Shown here piece by piece: positions 32,506-43,349 of a stretch of 64,000 nt of DNA. Position 1 is the stretch's first letter, and the number at the start of each line of letters is the position of its first letter. The stretch covers positions 101,534,399 through 101,598,398 of the forward strand of contig NC_134082.1 in assembly GCF_000715075.1 (NCBI RefSeq), in the 5' to 3' direction. This DNA comes from Nicotiana tabacum (Eukaryota; Streptophyta; Magnoliopsida; Solanales; Solanaceae). Both the position numbers and the translations under genes were made by a program. Below the pieces are notes generated by a model. That model saw nothing but the letters and a program-made list of their open reading frames with translations. It did no database searches and had not been told where the DNA came from.

Positions 32506-34906
32506 ATGGTGAAAACCTTCAAAATCATTCCTCAAAAGGAGAAATATACCTCATCTTCTTCCCGGCCGGTGGCGACAAAGCCCGAGATTGTCCCTGACCC
32601 TGTGTCATAAAGAGCGACTTCAAAGTCAAGAATCTCCTCGCGATTCCTGGACGGTGCGAGCATGTATCGAGATATATATGCTCGATAATGGAGAAACACT
32701 TCGAGGACAAGAAGAAAGATTGTGGCCGGGGGACGAGGTCATGGTACAGATCCCCTCCCCCGAGGAGAGTATTGCTACTCATGTGGAGGGGTTCCTGAGT
32801 GTCTATACTTACCCCTTCACACTGGGTCCCATCGACCCAGTAGTCATCGACTTTTGCAAGAGGTACCAGGTCACCCTCAGCCAGATCCACCCTTCTTTGT
32901 GGCGCATAGTGATCATGCTCTGTTACTTATCCAGTAAGGCCGAGGGGCTAGAGTTTATCCTCAACCATCTTATTCGATTGTATTGGCCTCAGCTTTTCCG
33001 AAGGTTTATCAAGCTCAAACGCCGGTTGGCCAAGTCCTTCTTTGCTAGATGAGGATAAAGATCGTTGTTGGATGAGTCGGTTCGTTCGAGTGAGGACCTG
33101 TGACATCATCCCATAGGAGTAAATGTCGTTCCCAGAGAAGTGGAACCCCGAGCATAAGTGAAGTTTTTTTTCAATAGCCCTTCGTATTCCATTTTTGCAT
33201 TGTGTGATGCCTCCATCTTTTTTGCAGCGGTCTCTTGGATGCCCCATGTGGTTATTGATCTCGAAGACTGGGTCCGAAAACTAGCTGCAACCTCCTCGTA
33301 TAACGAGCACCACTGGTGTGACTTGGCGAAGGGCAGATGGGAAGCCAAACATCATGGTAAGTTCATCTTGTAAACTTTTGGTGCTTCCCTCTTTATCGGA
33401 AATATTTCTTTACTCATACCTAATTCTCCTTCATGCAGGCATTGGAGATGTCTTTGAAATGAAGCCGGCCCTGCCCGGGGAAGAAACTGAGTCCCCGATT
33501 CCGAAATCAGAGAAAGATAATAAGAGGAAAAGGGTCTCGAAGCCCGGAGACCCCCAAGATAAAGGCTCCAGCTCGAAGATGTAGGAGGAATCTCATTCGT
33601 GTGGATATTGACTCAATCCACCAGCTGAATGATGAAGTAGAAGAAGACGAGGGCGAAGACTCGGCGCTGATGGTTCGGGTCAGGAAATCGATTGAAGTCG
33701 ACAAGCCCTCTGAGCCGAAAACTCAGCCTTGTGATGAAGAGGATTCGAGAAAAAATGCGCGAAAAACCCGTGAATCGCTCGAGGTCGAGATTGTTCCTCG
33801 TCTATCAACGAGCACACCGGAGGGGGCGGGTTCCAAAATACCCAGTACTAAATAGAATGCCCCGAGTGATTCTCTAGGGTCCATGACAATAGGTCACTCT
33901 CCCACTCTACCAGCTTATTCTGAAGAAGCCATAAGGGAGGCTCGGTCTCTGTAGACGCCTGACTTGGGTGGAGTCCCCAGCAAAGAGGATCCCTTCCGGG
34001 ATTTCTTTACTAGGGTTGATGATGCCACCGATCTCAACGATGCATCTACCCTCTTCGAAGAGGCTCAATGTCTTTTCTCCTGAGTAAGCATTAATCCTTA
34101 TCATTGCATTTTTCTTTTTCTTATTCTCCCTTTACCCTAACTGATATCTTTTTTCCAGTGTAGGCTTTCACCAAGTTTAGGGCCGACCTGAGCCAATGCA
34201 AGACCGAGCTCCAGAAGACCTCGGATGAAAGGAATGCTTTGAATCTCCTTTGCAGTCAAACGGAGGAGGAGCTCAAGGATCTTCGGGCAGACTTGGCCAA
34301 GGCTCGTAAGGATGAGGCCGAGCTAGACAAGCAAGTAACTGTCATTTTGAAAGAGTTTTAGTCTACTCGACCCAACTATGGAGGCTAATACTTCAGTGTC
34401 TCAGCTGCAGCAAAAACTGGATAGGATCGAGCAGCTTCGCAGGGAGGTCGATCAAGGCAAGGACGATTGCAATCGGTGGAAGGAGAATATGGACCGCCTT
34501 GCTATGGAGAAGGAGGTTGCTTTAGCCAAATTGACATCGGCTAAGGCCCAACTCCGGGGTGCTAAAGAGAATTTGGGACCAAGACAAAAGGATCGACGAG
34601 CTCGAGGTCAAGCTTGCTGAGGCCAGGGCTGAGGTCGAGAAGACGAATGTCACCACTGAAAAAACCATTGCCATATACTTAAGGGATGCTAAGGCTACGT
34701 AAATTCAACTAAGGGTAGCCTCCGACCGAGAGCGACGGAAGTGCCAATCCTGAAGGGAAACCCTCAAGGAAATCCACGCTCAAGGTTATGACCTCACTGA
34801 AGAGATAGCTCAGGCAAAGGCGCTCGAAGCTGATGCCAAATTTCTCATCTCCCCCTTCGACGACGATGATGATGAAGGCAGCCAAGGCGAGTCTAATAAT
34901 GATTAG
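32506..34906 (+). pseudogene. Opposite-strand ORF of G1: putative gypsy-type transposon domain plus coiled coil (broken)
   Basis: This gene lies between pol and the 3' LTR of G1 but reads against gag-pol. It starts MVKTFKIIPQKEKYTSSSS (32506) and soon meets a stop and frame shifts. The domain at about 32750-33050 contains IPSPEESIATHVEGF, YTYPFTLGPIDPVVIDFC and QIHPSLWRIVIMLC, the pattern of the Transposase_28 'putative gypsy type transposon' family (from memory). Basic, Ser/Pro-rich sequence (33460-33850) and a long Leu/Glu/Arg coiled coil (34160-34880) follow, ending DDDDEGSQGESNND. Two stretches look like introns: 33357-33438 (GTAAGT ... GCAG) and 34084-34158 (GTAAGC ... CCAG). Grande carries an antisense ORF in this position. 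Function is not known; the coiled coil suggests self-association. Confidence 0.75.
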
Positions 34907-36381
34907 GGGCCGAAGAGGAAGCTTCTCCCGAGGGAGAAACCAGCCCCGGGCATAGTTAGGATATTTTTTTTTGTGTAAAGCCCCTCGTGGGCATTGTAAA
35001 TACCTTCTATGTATAAAAAATCCCCTTTTTTACGCTTTATCTCTAATTCGCCATAAAGTTTGCTTTGTTTTTTCCTTGCAATTTTTTGTTGTTGTTACAA
35101 CTTCAATAATCGGGTGAGCATTAGCTCGAACACAGAGTAAAACAAACCTTAGTAAATAATAGGCAAGTTTTGAACTTATAATAGAATACCTCTTAAGGTT
35201 TTACAATGAATCCTCGAGCTATATTCAAGTCGACTTTATTAGAGCTTGGAATAATGGGACCCTTAAGTCCGAGTTGAGTGAGAATAAGGTCTCAAACTCT
35301 AAATGTTTTGGCCCTTAGATTCTTTTAGGTTGGGCCGATATGGCCTTTAAAAGATGGCTATTATTTCTACCTTTTTCGGCTTAAAAGACATAGTAAAAAT
35401 TTCCTTATGCCTTAGCATGTATTTTTTACCCATTGGGTTTTTTGAGGGTCCGATGCCGATTAAGACCCCATTGCTTTTTGTGCCTTAGCACGTTTGTGTT
35501 AAGATAATTTGATACCTCTTAAGGATTTTCGAGGGTTGTTTTTATCGAAGCCTTTTTTTAATCATTTCACTGGCAATAGCCTTTTAACCGGTTTTTCAAA
35601 GTATTTTAAGGCCTATTGTTTATTGCAGGATTCGGATGTCTCTGAGCCACGTTATTTCAGCCGTAACCTTCAACATGGTCGTAGCCTTCGGTTATGCCTC
35701 TTGGACTTATTCCCCGATTACATTTTGAACTTGTTCGAAATGTGAGTCCCCGAGTATAATGGCCTTGGCCTATATGTCGAGGGGTGCCTCTTTGAGGTCT
35801 TATGAATCTGAGTTTAGATGACTCAAATGTGTTGACTGTCAATGACAGTCCCCGAGTATTTGGCTTTTGGACCTTGAGCCATTTCTCACAAATTCACAAG
35901 TATGGAGCTCGTGTAGTAGCAAATTTCTTTGAGACACAAAGCATTTGATAGGTAAAGAATGCTTCTTTGAATAATTCATACATGTGTACATGTTTTGCCA
36001 TTGGGACTCGACTATTCTATATCGACACGGTTCATCCAACCGTTTGGCCCATTACAAGGTTTTTCTATCGAGACCATTTGACATGAAGTATTTTTCTCGA
36101 AAATATAACCTCCGAGGGTGATGCCCCCTAGTATTCGAGGTTGATTAAAAAGAAGCCTTGGATACTGTTGAATGTTCCTTAGGTAGGACATAGTTGTTGC
36201 CTCATTAAAAGCCTCGCTGGAAAAACCCATTTGGGATAAAACCCGATCTAAGGGAAAAAGAGTGCAATGCGTGCTTTAAGAACTAAGGTCTTCGTGTTGA
36301 AGAGTTTTCTTGACGTCTTCGATCGAACACCTGCAATAAGTTAGTGTCAAATACAAATAGAAAAAGGGAGAAAGTCATACC
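34907..36381. other. G1 spacer between the opposite-strand ORF and pol
   Basis: AT-rich beyond 34950, probably the 3' end of the opposite-strand transcript. On the minus strand, 36300-35840 is the post-pol region of G1, with a GATGCCCCC-type motif and no coding frame. Confidence 0.5.
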
Positions 36382-37741
36382 TTAGCAATAATATCATTTG
36401 AGTAGTGATACATTCCAATTGTTTGTCAATTGTCTGCCCTCCATTGTGCCGAGTTTGTAAGATCCCTTTCGGATGATGCGGAATAACTTGATATGGTCCT
36501 TCCCTATTTGGGCCTAGTTTCTTTTCGTTTGGTCTCAGGTATTAAGGGTGACTTTCCTTAGAACTAAGTCCCCGATTCCGAAGTGGCGAAGGTTGGTTCT
36601 TCTATTGTAATATCTATCGATTCTTGCTTCTGTGCAGCCATCCAAACAAGTACAACTTCTCATTTTTCATCCAATAGTTCGAGGGTAGTATTTATAGCCT
36701 CGTGATTTGATTCCTCCGTTACATGTCAAAATCTGGCACTGGGTTCCCCCACCTGGACTAGAATTAAGGCCTCGGAGCCATATACTAAGGAGAACAGGGT
36801 TTCCCCCGTGCTGGACTTTGATGTCATTCGATACGCCCAAAGAACTTCGGGTAGAACTTCTCTCCATTTCCTCTTAGCATTGTTTAACCTTTTCTTTAAG
36901 TTTTGAATGATAGTTTTATGTGTTGATTCGGCCTGTTTGTTTCCGCTCGGTGATATGGCGTTGATAAGATCATTTTTATTTTGTGCTATTAGAGGAACTA
37001 CGTTATCTTGCTGCCAATGAATTGCTTTTCGTTGTCACATACGGTTTCGGAAGGTATCTCAAATCGACACACGATGTGGTCCTAGATGAAGTCTATAACT
37101 TCTTTTTCTCTTACCTTCTCGAAGGATTGTGCTTCCACCCATTTAGAAAAGTAGTCAGTCATAAACAAAATGAATTTAGCTTTACCTGGCTCCGTTGGCA
37201 GAGGGCCAACGATGTCCATCCCCCATTTCATGAATAGCCATAGGGATAGGACTGAATGAAGTTGCTCTCCGGTCTATTGAATCATCGGTGCAAAACTTTG
37301 ACATTTATCACATTTTCGAACAAACTTCTTAATGTCTTTTTCCATGTTATCCCAGTAATACCCTGCTCTAACGATTTTGCAAATCAAAGAATCGGCGCTG
37401 GAGTGGTTTCCACAAGTGCCTTCATGGATCTCTCCTAAAACATAATAGGTGTCCCCGGGCCCTAACGATACCGCCAATGGTCCATCAAATGTCCTTCTGT
37501 ATAATGTTCCATCTTCATCCAATGTGAACCGAGCAACTTTGATTCGTAGGGCCCTCAACTCTTTGTAGTCCAATGGGAGCTTTCCATTCTTTAAATATTC
37601 AATATATTTGTTCCTCCAATCCCAAGTTAAACTTGTAGAATTTATCCCGGCATGACCCTCATCGACCATATATCTCAATAATTGGACGACATTCCCCGGG
37701 ATAATATCATCTTTTTCGACTGATGATCCTAAATTTGCAAG
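36382..37741 (-). pseudogene. G1 pol: integrase (broken)
   Basis: Minus strand. After the link to RNase H it begins ALANLGSSVEKDDIIPG and shows the HHCC zinc-binding domain: HEGTCGNHS (37430) and CDKCQSFAPMIQ (37280). The core is degenerate. The C-terminal part near 36867-36400 has motifs of the type VLWAYRMTSK, VYGSEALIPV and DLVLRKVT, split over frames, and ends YYC and TAA (36384-36382). The catalytic D,D,E core is not readable in one frame. Confidence 0.85.
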
Positions 37742-37746
37742 TGCAT

Positions 37747-39267
37747 TGATCGGTGCCAACCCTACACCACTACGGACTGGAGAGAGTGGTCGATGAAACC
37801 TTTACTCGAGATGGTTGGGATCGAATCCACAGGGAGCTAGAAGTGGGAATTGGATTCTATCTAAACTAGAGATGCGTTTTACTCTTAATTACTCTTCCAA
37901 TCATCTTTGGTTGGGTTTTTTACTTCTAATATTTATGCTAATAATATGCTAAATTAAACTAAGAATGATTGCTTGTAGGGTATTCTAAATAGTTAAAGAG
38001 GCACTAGAGAAGTGACTTTCTCCTAGGTGAATACTTGATGGGTTCTCGAATCTAAGGCAAGATTATCATGTTGGGGATTACGATATAACCAATGCATGAA
38101 ACTTCTCACTCTATACCTCTCGGTAGTTTGAGTGATTTTGCCCTAATTGACTTTCTCAAGACCAATTGGGTATGATAATTTGTGCAAGCAATTTAGGTTC
38201 AAGTTGGGTATTACTATCTCTAGGTTTAACCCTTTAATTGGGGCTATCAATCTCTTGAATACGCCCCAATTCTTTGTTGGACTAATTTTTCTAGACTCAA
38301 GCTCTCTATCTCAAGAAGAGCCCAAGTCAAAAAGGCACAAATTAGTGTTTGCAACCACTAATTCAACATGGAAAACACAAATTAGTCCAAATATCAAACA
38401 CCCATAGACATTCAAGCCTTAAAACTCAAGACCCATCAAATATCCACACTAGGGTTGAGCCACAACCCTAGCTAATGGGTCTAGCTACTCATAATAATGG
38501 AAGAAAACAAAGAAATAGATGAAGAAAATCCTATAATATTTAATTACAAGCTAATAATTGAAGATTCAATGATAAAACCACTAAAAAATTACACAAAATG
38601 GTTAAGCACAGCTGTTCACATGCTCAACCCAAAATCAACTTACAAAAGATGACCTAAAATGAGAAAAGAAAGTATTTATACTAGGCCGAATTTTCTGGAC
38701 AAAAATACCCCTACGGGGGTACCGCGGACCGCAAGAAATGGAGTGCGACCGCGGTGAGGCTTTTTGGCTTCAAACTCTGCTCTCTAAACTTGGCCACCAC
38801 GGGCCACATAAAATGCACCGCGACCGCGGTGGCTTCTACTGCGGTCCGCACAAAAAGGATCGCGAACTGCACTGGCATTATCCTTAGGATTCCCAACTCT
38901 CTGAACCTCATCTTTGTGAACCGCACAATATCGATTGCGGCTGCGGCGAGGCCACTGCGGTCCGCACAAAATGCTTTGTGGCCGCATTGCTTGAGTTTCC
39001 AAAATATGCAACCCTCTGAATCTCCTCACTATGGACCGCACCAAATAGAGTGCGGCCGCAGTGGATCTGTTGCACTATGCTTGGACTTGTTCTTGGTACT
39101 TGTGCATATTTCACTCCTTTTTGAGTTGGTTTTGACTGATTGTCACCTTTTTTACCAAACCCTGCAAACAAGTACAACATGTAAGCCTTTGGAACTATTT
39201 TGTACATATTTTTAATCAAAACTCAAGTAAGAAGGAGTGTAAAATAAGCCATATTCCCTAGTTATCA
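37747..39267 (-). mobile_element. S2: solo Ty3/gypsy LTR inside G1 pol (1,521 bp)
   Basis: The insert starts TGATCGGTGCC and ends GTTATCA on the plus strand and is flanked by the duplication TGCAT (37742-37746, 39268-39272). The inverted ends TGAT/ATCA, a minus-strand TATA box (TATAAATAC, complement of 38672-38680) and the absence of any coding region identify a solo LTR on the minus strand. Its 3' part, with CCCTGTGGATTCGATCCC, is typical of plant gypsy LTR ends. U3 holds several CCGCGG/GCGGTCCGCAC-rich repeats. The element splits G1 between RNase H and integrase. Confidence 0.9.
38716..39068 (-). repeat. CpG-rich imperfect repeats in U3 of S2
   Basis: About six copies of a ~38-bp unit related to GGACCGCA-nnAAATnn-TGCGRCCGC lie at about 38720, 38800, 38840, 38920, 38960 and 39030, often in pairs separated by CT-rich spacers. 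Each unit is itself nearly palindromic (CCGC ... GCGG). They lie 200-560 bp into the LTR, upstream of its TATA box. Confidence 0.7.
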
Positions 39268-39272
39268 TGCAT

Positions 39273-40524
39273 CAGACTTACTGTTTTGTTCTCGAGGTAC
39301 GTGGTCTAGAGTCCACTCCTTGAAGCGGTGCAAAGTTACCTGTAGCTTGTTAAAATACCTATGCAACCTATCCTCTCGAACTTCAAAGCTTTCGTTTACT
39401 TGGTTCACCACCAACAAAGAGTCACACTTGGCTTCAATGACTTCTGCCCCCAAGCTTTTATCTATCTCGAGACCTGCAATCATGGCCTCGTACTCGGCCT
39501 CATTGTTAGTCAACCTAGAAGTTTTGATAAACTGCCTAATAGTATTACCTGTGGGTGGCTTTAAAATGATGCCTAGCTCAGACCCCTTCACATTAGAAGC
39601 ACCGTCTGTGGAAAAGGGTCCATACCCCCTATGATGTACCTAATTTTAACAAGAGTTCCTTTTCAACTTTGGGTACGAGGGTTGGCATGAAATCGGCCAC
39701 GAAGTCTACTAAAATTTGAGACTTGATGGTCATTCGGGGTTGATACTCAATATCGTACCCACTGAGTTCGATGGCCCATTTGGCCAATCGACCCAAAAGT
39801 TCAGGCTTGTGTAAAATATTATGAAGTGGGTAAGTGGTTAACACACTTATGGGGTGACACTGAAAGTATGGTTTCAGCTTTCTAGAAGCACTTATTAGTG
39901 TGAGTGCTAATATTTCTAAGTGTGGATATCTAGTTCCTACTTCCCCTAAGATTCGACTTACATAGTAAACGGGAAATTATGTACCTTGGTCTTATCAAAC
40001 TAGGACACTGCTTACCGCAATTTCCGACATCGCCAAATATAAGTAGAGTTTCTCATCCGCCTTCGGAGTGTGAAGCAATGGTAGGCTCGATGGGTATCAT
40101 TTCAATTCCTCTAATGCTTGTTGACACTCCAGGGTCCAGGTGAAATCATTCTTCTTCTTGAGTAGAGAGAAAAATCTATGGCTTCGATCCGATGACCTCG
40201 AGATAAATCGGCCTAAAGCAGCTATCCGCGCAGTTAGCCTCTGCACGGCTTTTATGCTATCCATGATGTAAAGTCTTCGATGGCCTTGATTTTATTAGAG
40301 TTGATCTCGATCCCCCAATTTGACACTATGAAGCCTAGGAACTTGCCCAAGCCTACCTCAAAAGCACATTTCTCGGGGTTGAGTTTCATGTTATATTTTC
40401 TCTAAATCTTGAACGTTTCCTATAAATGAGCCAAATGGTCCTCTGCGCGCAGGGACTTAACTAGTATGTCATTCAATATAAACTTCCATTGACTTACCTA
40501 TTTGTTCTTCAAACAACTTATTTA
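39273..40524 (-). pseudogene. G1 pol: RT C-terminal half and RNase H (broken)
   Basis: Minus strand. RT resumes at the C2 junction with VNKLFEEQIGKSMEVYIE (40524 leftwards) and continues through FTWTLECQQALEELK (40130) and YPHLEILALTLISASRKLKPYF (39920). The connection domain has LLGRLAKWAIELSGYDIEYQ (39790). RNase H shows LTNNEAEYEAMIAGLEI (39500) and DHVPREQNSKSDA (39275). A stop interrupts the stretch expected to carry the RT YVDD box. Confidence 0.85.
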
Positions 40525-40529
40525 CTAGG

Positions 40530-41457
40530 TGTTGGCCCAAGTTCAAGTGAAGTTTTGAAGAATGACAAATAAACTCAGTCATGGACCAGGTTCATCATGT
40601 GAGGCATAGTATTTATCAACCTAGACATGTGAGATACACGTGAAGGAGATAAGTCTCAGTAATCAAGCAACAATATCTCCTAAACTGATCAAAAAGGTTG
40701 CATATTGGATGAGGAGAAAAGTCTCCTTATGGGAAAAGGACACAATCACACAATCCGGATAAATGATAGGGTTGGAGTTTGTATTGAACAAGGACTCAAC
40801 TTCGATGAAAGATCAACAATTGAGTCTCAATCAAACTCTGATTACTAACTCATTAAATAATAGTGATTGTTCTCTTTTACATGTGTTGCACATACGCAGA
40901 AGTTAAACGTGAATAGGGAGCAAAATAGCAACGCTTTTTGCAAGAAGTTTGTGTGTAATTCAAGTGTGCAAACCTGAAGCTACCTGAACGAGATAGAAGA
41001 ACCAGTTCCGTTGTGTTTATTCTTATTCTAGTTCAATTGTAGTAGGTGGTTTAAAGTTGTACCTTTTTAGCTTTCATAGAAGCATTTGTAATAGGTACTT
41101 TGAGTGTTCAAGTTATAGGCTAACTTGAAGGTGTCGCAACAGTTGAGGTTGTGTGCTACACAGGGATTAGAGTTAATCCTTAGGTTTACAAAGAGGTTTT
41201 GTAAATGCTGTATTGACTCAGTGATTTTAGTGGATGTTTGGGAAAATCCTACTGAGTAGTAGGTCGTAGTTTTTTTTACCTTTTGAGCCAGGTGTTTTCC
41301 ACTTAAAAATCTCTGTGTTCTTTATTTTATGTACTTTTAATTCTGTAATAGTAGCAGTTAGAACACCTAGAAGAACCAAGTTCTTCTAGATCGAAAAATT
41401 GGGTACCACACAAATCACCCCCCACCCTCTTGTGTGGTATTGACGTTTAGAACATCA
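40530..41457 (+). repeat. C2 5' LTR
   Basis: TGTTGGCCCAAG ... TAGAACATCA. Its second half is close to the C1 LTR, its first 250 bp less so, which suggests two subfamilies with different U3 regions. Confidence 0.95.
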
Positions 41458-41459
41458 AT

Positions 41460-41471
41460 TGGTATCAGAGA
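41460..41471 (+). promoter_or_regulatory. C2 primer-binding site (11 of 12 bases match)
   Basis: TGGTATCAGAGA; the last base differs from the usual TGGTATCAGAGC seen in C1 and C3. Confidence 0.9.
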
Positions 41472-41513
41472 AGGTTATCCTTGAAGAGGCTAACACTTTA
41501 TGAAAAGATCAAC

Positions 41514-43349
41514 ATGAGTGCACCCCCTGGGAAATGGGACGGGCAATCCACTGCCAGGCCTCCACTGTTCAATGGACAGTACTACTCTTGGTGGAAGAAC
41601 AGGATGAAGGATCACATCATAAGAGAAGACTATGAACTCTGGGACATAGTCACTAATGGTCATTTGGCAACTATAATGAAAAATGAGGAAGGAGTGGTTG
41701 TGTTAAAGACAAGGGCTGACTGCACTGCTGAAGACCTAAAAAATTGGGAGAAAAATGCTAAGGCCAAGAAATGGCTTGTGTGTGGACTAGGTCCAGATGA
41801 GTACAGTAGGATCCAAAGTTGTACTACTGCCAAGGAGATATGGGACACTTTGCAAGTGGATCATGAAGGAACACCTCAAGTGAAAAGATCCAGAGGAACA
41901 CTTCTATATTCTCAATATGAGAATTTTACTATGAAGGAAGGAGAAACTATCCAAGAGATGTATACTAGGTTCACTACACTAACAAATGAACATAAGTCCC
42001 TTGGAAGGATTATTCTTGAAGAAGACAAGGTTGAGAAAATCCTGACAAGGGTTCTGCCAGTCTCATGGGAAAGCAAAATCGCAGCCATTCAGGAATCTAA
42101 TAATATTGCTACTCTCAGACTGGATGAACTGATTGGAAATCTTACTGCTTATGAACTGAGAAGGAAAACCATGAAGATGGATACACCCAAGAAGAAGAGA
42201 ACCCTAGCTCTCAGAATTGCTGAAGGTTCAGATCTTGAAGATGATGAGATGGCTATGATCACTAGAGAATTCAAAAAGTACCTGATGAGAGGAAAGGGTT
42301 CTTCAAGAGGTACAACCTTCAACAAGTCAAGAGCTCCTGAGAAACAGACCAATGAGGGTTGCTACAAGTGTGGTAAGACTGATCACATGATCAAGAACTG
42401 CCCTCAATAAGAAATTGAGTGGAAGAAAGAAAGGGCTGAACGAAGGAACAGGAAGAAGGAACAAGTTCAACCAAAAAGGAACAAAAGTTCAACCAAGGCT
42501 ATGGTTGCTGCTTGGGGAGAAACTTCAGATGAAGATTCGGAAGATGAAACTGAAGAAGAGCAAGCACTGATGGCCATCAAAGAATCAGATGATGAACAAG
42601 AGGTAAGTATCCTTCATCTCAAAAATAAGATTAAATTTTTGTCTAAAGAAAAGTTGGCTGAGCTACTACTAGACTTCATTGATGAGTCTGAGATAATTAA
42701 CAATGAGAAAGAAGTTCTATCTAGGGAATGTGTGATCCTAAAAGCAAAATGCAAAAGTCTAGAGTCTAGGGCTAATGAGAGTGATAACACAAATTCTAAG
42801 TTGAAGAACCAGGTTCTTGAACTTGATAACAGTGTCCTAGAACTTAGGTCTGAAAACTTAAAACTGAAACTAGGAACAGGAAAGAAGAAAGCTGATAACA
42901 CATATATCACTCTAGAAGAAAACTTGGGAAAAATGAAAGATGAATTGTATAAGAAAGATGAACTCATCAAAGTCCTGAAGGAAGATATAGGAAAGGTGAA
43001 ACATGAACTAGATAGAACTTGCAAGTGGAACAAGGCTTCTGATGCACTCTCTTGGCTGCAAGAGCATCATAGTAGCAACAAAAGAGGACTTGGCTATGAG
43101 ACTCAAGCTCCAAAATGGGACTCTAGAAGCAAGTACCTCACTCTTCCTAAAAATAAAATCTGCACACACTGTGGCAAGGCTGGCCATTACAAAAATGAAT
43201 GTAATGCAAAAGAAAAAGCCAGTCAAAAGAACAAAGTCTTTGTTCAAGAGAAAAACAAGCTGCCTGGATGGGCAAGAAGGAATCTGATTCATCCTTTTGC
43301 CTATAGAAAGGGACCCAAACTAGTTTCGATTCCTAAAACTAACCCCTGA
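41514..43349 (+). pseudogene. C2 gag (one in-frame stop)
   Basis: Starts MSAPPGKWDGQSTARPPLF at 41514, the methionine matching C1. Gag core: FNGQYYSWWKNRMKDHI, VSWESKIAAIQESNNIA, LRLDELIGNLTAYELRRK. First knuckle CYKCGKTDHMIKNC (about 42361), followed by the only in-frame stop, TAA at 42408-42410, where C1 has Trp. The frame then continues through an acidic, Leu-rich coiled-coil region (42600-43000) and a second knuckle CTHCGKAGHYKNEC (43161) to VSIPKTNP and TGA (43347-43349). This is the best-preserved gag in the window. Confidence 0.92.
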
